A stretch of 9,465 bases of DNA from an uncultured delta proteobacterium (GTDB taxonomy: Bacteria; UBA10199; GCA-002796325; 1-14-0-20-49-13), in contig CAIPVD010000352.1 in assembly GCA_903868375.1 (NCBI GenBank), forward strand, positions 1 through 9,465, read 5' to 3'. The notes under the pieces were generated by a model, which did not search any database, was not told the origin of the DNA, and saw only the letters and a list, made by a program, of their open reading frames with translations. The translations under genes and the position numbers were made by a program. This document shows, in pieces, positions 7,392-9,465 of the stretch (position 1 is the stretch's first letter; each line of letters starts with the position of its first letter).

Positions 7392-7428
7392 GTTATCATT
7401 AACTATTCGTCCTAGTTATCGACTATTC
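7392..7428 (-). repeat. Imperfect tandem direct repeat in the AT-rich leader of the 141-residue gene
   Basis: On the plus strand GTTATC-ATTA-ACTATTC (7392-7408) is followed, after six bases, by GTTATC-G-ACTATTC (7415-7428). The two units share both blocks but differ by three bases in the spacer, so they start 23 bases apart, about two helical turns. They lie between panC and the hypothetical gene in a stretch with only 24 G+C bases in 100 (7381-7480). Read toward the gene they are GAATAGT-(n)-GATAAC. They could be an operator or just AT-rich chance similarity. No convincing -35/-10 pair or GC-rich terminator was found in this gap. Confidence 0.45.
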
Positions 7429-7481
7429 TCTAAAAAAGTTGCTAATTTTTTGTAAATTTTTTCGTTAATAATATTAGGTGG

Positions 7482-8321
7482 TTATAGCTTGCAATTATCG
7501 ATCAGCCGAGTTTTGCCAACGAATGCGGCTAAAAGAAGCCTTGCTGGTCTATCAACCCTATCTAATTCTTGAAGATCTTCGGCGTCACAGATCTTCACAT
7601 AATCGATCCTCGCAAGCTTAGTCGATTCGATTACAGATTTCACCTTTGCGGTGATGTTTAGTGCAGACTTCTCACCATTTTTTACCGCCTCTTGCGCAAT
7701 TTTCAACGACTGCGATAGTGAAAGCGCCGCCTTACGCTCATCGCTCGACAAATAAACATTTCGCGAGCTCATGGCCAAACCATCAGTTTCGCGAACGATA
7801 GGCATTCGGGCGATCTCTACCGACAAATTTAGATCTCGCACCATCGTCTTTATCGTTACAAGCTGCTGATAATCCTTCTCGCCAAGGAGAGCCACGTCGG
7901 GACGCACGATATTAAAAAGTTTTAGGACAACTGTTGCAACGCCTTTGAAGTGGCCTGGCCTGCTTGCACCACACAGGCCTTTCGTTACTTCGGTTACTTC
8001 AACGTAGGTTTGATATCCGTTCGGATACATCGTTTCATCGCTTGGGAAAAAGACCGCATCGACGCCTATAGGCCTTACCTTCGCAAGATCTGCATCCAAA
8101 TCGCGCGGATATTTAGAGAGGTCTTCGTTCTTGCCGAATTGCAGCGGATTTACATAGATAGATAATACAAGTTTATCGCCACGCGCACGCCCTTCGCTAA
8201 GTAAACTTAAATGCCCATCGTGCAGCGCTCCCATGGTCGGAACAAAGGCAATTTTTTGCCCATCTTTGCGCCACTGTCGCGCCAAGAGTTGCATTTCCTG
8301 TAATGAATTGATTATCTGCAT
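7482..8321 (-). CDS. panC: Pantothenate synthetase (pantoate-beta-alanine ligase)
   Basis: This enzyme joins pantoate and beta-alanine with ATP through a pantoyl-adenylate, the last step of pantothenate (vitamin B5) synthesis in the cytoplasm. The 279 residues match the family length. Visible motifs are FVPTMGALHDGHLSLL with the HxGH pair at His34 and His37, VNPLQFG (57-63), the nucleotide-binding segment GEKDYQQ (147-153) with PDVALL before it, and MSSRN (184-188), the family's counterpart of the KMSKS loop. The start is at the residue that puts the two His at the same numbers as in E. coli. The ATG follows the panB stop directly (TAAATG) and has no clear ribosome binding site of its own, so translation is probably coupled to panB. 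No GC-rich terminator follows; the 141-residue gene downstream could be read through. Confidence 0.98.
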   Translation of the reverse strand: MQIINSLQEMQLLARQWRKDGQKIAFVPTMGALHDGHLSLLSEGRARGDKLVLSIYVNPLQFGKNEDLSKYPRDLDADLAKVRPIGVDAVFFPSDETMYPNGYQTYVEVTEVTKGLCGASRPGHFKGVATVVLKLFNIVRPDVALLGEKDYQQLVTIKTMVRDLNLSVEIARMPIVRETDGLAMSSRNVYLSSDERKAALSLSQSLKIAQEAVKNGEKSALNITAKVKSVIESTKLARIDYVKICDAEDLQELDRVDRPARLLLAAFVGKTRLIDNCKL

Positions 8322-9158
8322 TTAAAGCTTTGAAGTTTTTCGGACTATCTGCAAATCGCGATGAAAAGAATGTTCCTCTCCTGGAAATTCGGCTTCTTTC
8401 ACCTCTGAAATATATTTTCCTACGGCGCCCGTTATCACATCTTGCAGGCATGCATATTTTTTAACGAACTTGGGCGCGAAATCGTTATTCAGCCCCAGCA
8501 TATCGTAAACGACTAGCACCTGGCCGTCGCAGCCAACGCCCGAGCCGATGCCTATCGTTGGAATATCGACCGACCTTGTAATTTCAAGCGCGGTTTCAGC
8601 GACAATACCTTCCAGTAATAATGAAAATGCGCCCGCCTCTTCGAACATTCTGGCCTCTGCGATAAGTTGCTCGGACGAGAAGAGTGTCTTTCCCTGGATC
8701 TTATATCCGCCCATCTGGTGAACGGTCTGTGGTTTAAGACCTATGTGAGCGCAGACTGGAATGCCCGCCGATGTCATTGCGGCAACCGTCTCTACCAGCT
8801 CTTCGCCGCCCTCGACCTTAATAGATTCCGCGCCGCCTTCTTTCAAACATCGGCCTGCGTTGATCAGAGCCTGATCGATAGAAGCCTGATAGCTCATAAA
8901 AGGCATGTCGGCCATTACATGCGCGCGCCTTGTAACGCGCGTTACGCAACGCGTGTGATAGATTATATCTTCGATCGTGACCGGTATCGTGTTCGTGTGC
9001 CCCTGCACGACCATTCCAAGAGAATCGCCAACGAGCAGCGCTTCGACGCCGGCGTTATCCAAAATCTTTGCAAAGGTTGAATCGTAGGCGGTGAGCATGG
9101 TGATCCGCTCGCCCTTATTCTTCATCGCCTGAAAAGTTGCCGTCGTCACTTTGTTCAT
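8322..9158 (-). CDS. panB: Ketopantoate hydroxymethyltransferase (3-methyl-2-oxobutanoate hydroxymethyltransferase)
   Basis: This enzyme transfers a hydroxymethyl group from 5,10-methylene-tetrahydrofolate to alpha-ketoisovalerate to make ketopantoate, the committed step of pantothenate synthesis. With the ATG at 9158 the protein has 278 residues and reads MNKVTTATFQAMKNKGERITMLTAYD, the normal family N-terminus. Asp45 (VGDSLGMVVQGH) and Asp84 (ADMPFMSY), the Mg2+ ligands, then fall at the E. coli numbers. Further conserved parts are KVEGG with Glu116, HIGLKPQ (138-144), the catalytic-type Glu183 in LLLEGI, GIGSG...CDGQVLVVYDMLG and the late FPGEEHSF. A longer frame reaches an ATG at 9230, but its extra 24 residues lie inside the kinase gene and are not family-like. 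The ATG overlaps the kinase stop as ATGA, and panC follows without a gap, so the three form one operon. No panD or panE lies in the window. Confidence 0.98.
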   Translation of the reverse strand: MNKVTTATFQAMKNKGERITMLTAYDSTFAKILDNAGVEALLVGDSLGMVVQGHTNTIPVTIEDIIYHTRCVTRVTRRAHVMADMPFMSYQASIDQALINAGRCLKEGGAESIKVEGGEELVETVAAMTSAGIPVCAHIGLKPQTVHQMGGYKIQGKTLFSSEQLIAEARMFEEAGAFSLLLEGIVAETALEITRSVDIPTIGIGSGVGCDGQVLVVYDMLGLNNDFAPKFVKKYACLQDVITGAVGKYISEVKEAEFPGEEHSFHRDLQIVRKTSKL

Positions 9159-9465
9159 TCGCGGCTCACGTAGTGGTAATGAGCGATCCCTTTTGTATGC
9201 GAGAGTATCGCCTTCTTTAAGCTCTCCCAATCCGCCTTGTTCTTAACGTAATCTATGTCGCTCGCGTTTATGACGAGCAGCGGGCAATCGGTGTAATTAA
9301 AGAAAAAATCGTTGTATGCGTTCGTTAATTCGTCGAGGTATTCTTCGGTGATCGTTTTTTCGTAGGAAAGCCCGCGCTTTTTGATCCGCTCTAAAAGGAC
9401 CTTTGGCGTCGCCTGCATGTAGATGATCATGTCGGGCTTTGGCAGCTCCGCGTGAAGCAGCGAAA
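9155..9465 (-). CDS. Deoxynucleoside kinase (dGK/dCK/dAK-like family), 5' part outside window
   Basis: This is the C-terminal 102 residues of a deoxynucleoside kinase, an enzyme that phosphorylates deoxynucleosides with ATP for nucleotide salvage. The frame is open to the window edge. The Met at 9430 is not the start, because the 11 codons before it (SLLHAELPKPD) continue the family pattern. Recognisable parts are LPKPDMIIYMQATPKVLLERI, the lid-region RGLSYEKTI and EEYLDELTNAYNDFFF, followed by PLLVINASDIDYV. The P-loop and the substrate-binding ERS segment would lie outside. Which base it prefers cannot be told. The stop codon shares bases with the panB start (ATGA), so it is the upstream gene of the panB-panC unit and any promoter is beyond the window. 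Confidence 0.9.
   Translation of the reverse strand, partial: SLLHAELPKPDMIIYMQATPKVLLERIKKRGLSYEKTITEEYLDELTNAYNDFFFNYTDCPLLVINASDIDYVKNKADWESLKKAILSHTKGIAHYHYVSRE

Noticed and set aside
7122..7415. Plus-strand 97-residue frame opposite the hypothetical gene
   Set aside because: It has no ribosome binding site and a low-complexity Ser/Phe/Thr-rich product typical of an antisense shadow; the minus-strand frame has AGGAGGT.
7429..7475. Terminator after panC
   Set aside because: Only A and T runs and short AT palindromes are present; there is no GC-containing stem followed by a U tract.
8932..8945. 14-bp perfect palindrome GTAACGCGCGTTAC
   Set aside because: It lies inside panB and arises from consecutive Val-Thr-Arg codons in a conserved part of the enzyme; there is no sign of a regulatory role.
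8322..9230. Longer panB frame starting at 9230
   Set aside because: The extra 24 residues lie within the kinase coding region. The Met at 9158 gives the family N-terminus and puts the Mg2+-binding Asp residues at 45 and 84 as in E. coli.
9155..9430. Kinase gene starting at the Met at 9430
   Set aside because: The frame stays open to the window edge and the 11 codons before it continue the family pattern, so the Met is internal.

Overview
The window looks like an ordinary chromosomal segment of a Gram-negative bacterium of roughly balanced base composition. The evidence is a GroES/GroEL pair with the Gly-Gly-Met GroEL tail, an outer-membrane beta-barrel protein with a signal peptide and a C-terminal Phe, and a periplasmic binding-protein ABC transporter. 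The style of the beta-barrel protein and the deoxynucleoside kinase-panB-panC order are compatible with a deltaproteobacterial-type lineage, but this is a guess and no species is recognised. No RNA genes, insertion sequences, CRISPR arrays or phage genes were seen.

Left block (1-1945, + strand): the 3' three quarters of groES, then complete groEL, closed by a clear rho-independent terminator. Middle block (1970-6939, + strand): a tight four-gene unit. It encodes an outer-membrane beta-barrel protein, a periplasmic solute-binding protein, a fused two-domain permease and a short ATPase, with gaps or overlaps of +5, -25 and +4 bases. The simplest reading is one import route running from the outer membrane through the periplasm to the inner membrane. 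The transporter is of the broad ferric iron/phosphonate/sugar-phosphate type. The binding protein lacks the usual Tyr-Tyr iron pair, so the substrate is left open.

Right block (6947-9465, - strand): the 3' part of a deoxynucleoside kinase gene runs into panB (ATGA overlap), then panC (TAAATG junction), the first and last enzymes of pantothenate synthesis. After a 109-base AT-rich gap comes a small unrecognised gene with a very strong ribosome binding site. It converges on the ABC ATPase gene with only 7 bases between the stop codons.

Nothing here is convincingly a new biological system. The best leads are the beta-barrel/ABC operon with its unresolved substrate and unusually short ATPase, a probable promoter for that operon that shares bases with the groEL terminator and would give an almost leaderless mRNA, and the unknown 141-residue protein behind a repeat-bearing AT-rich leader.
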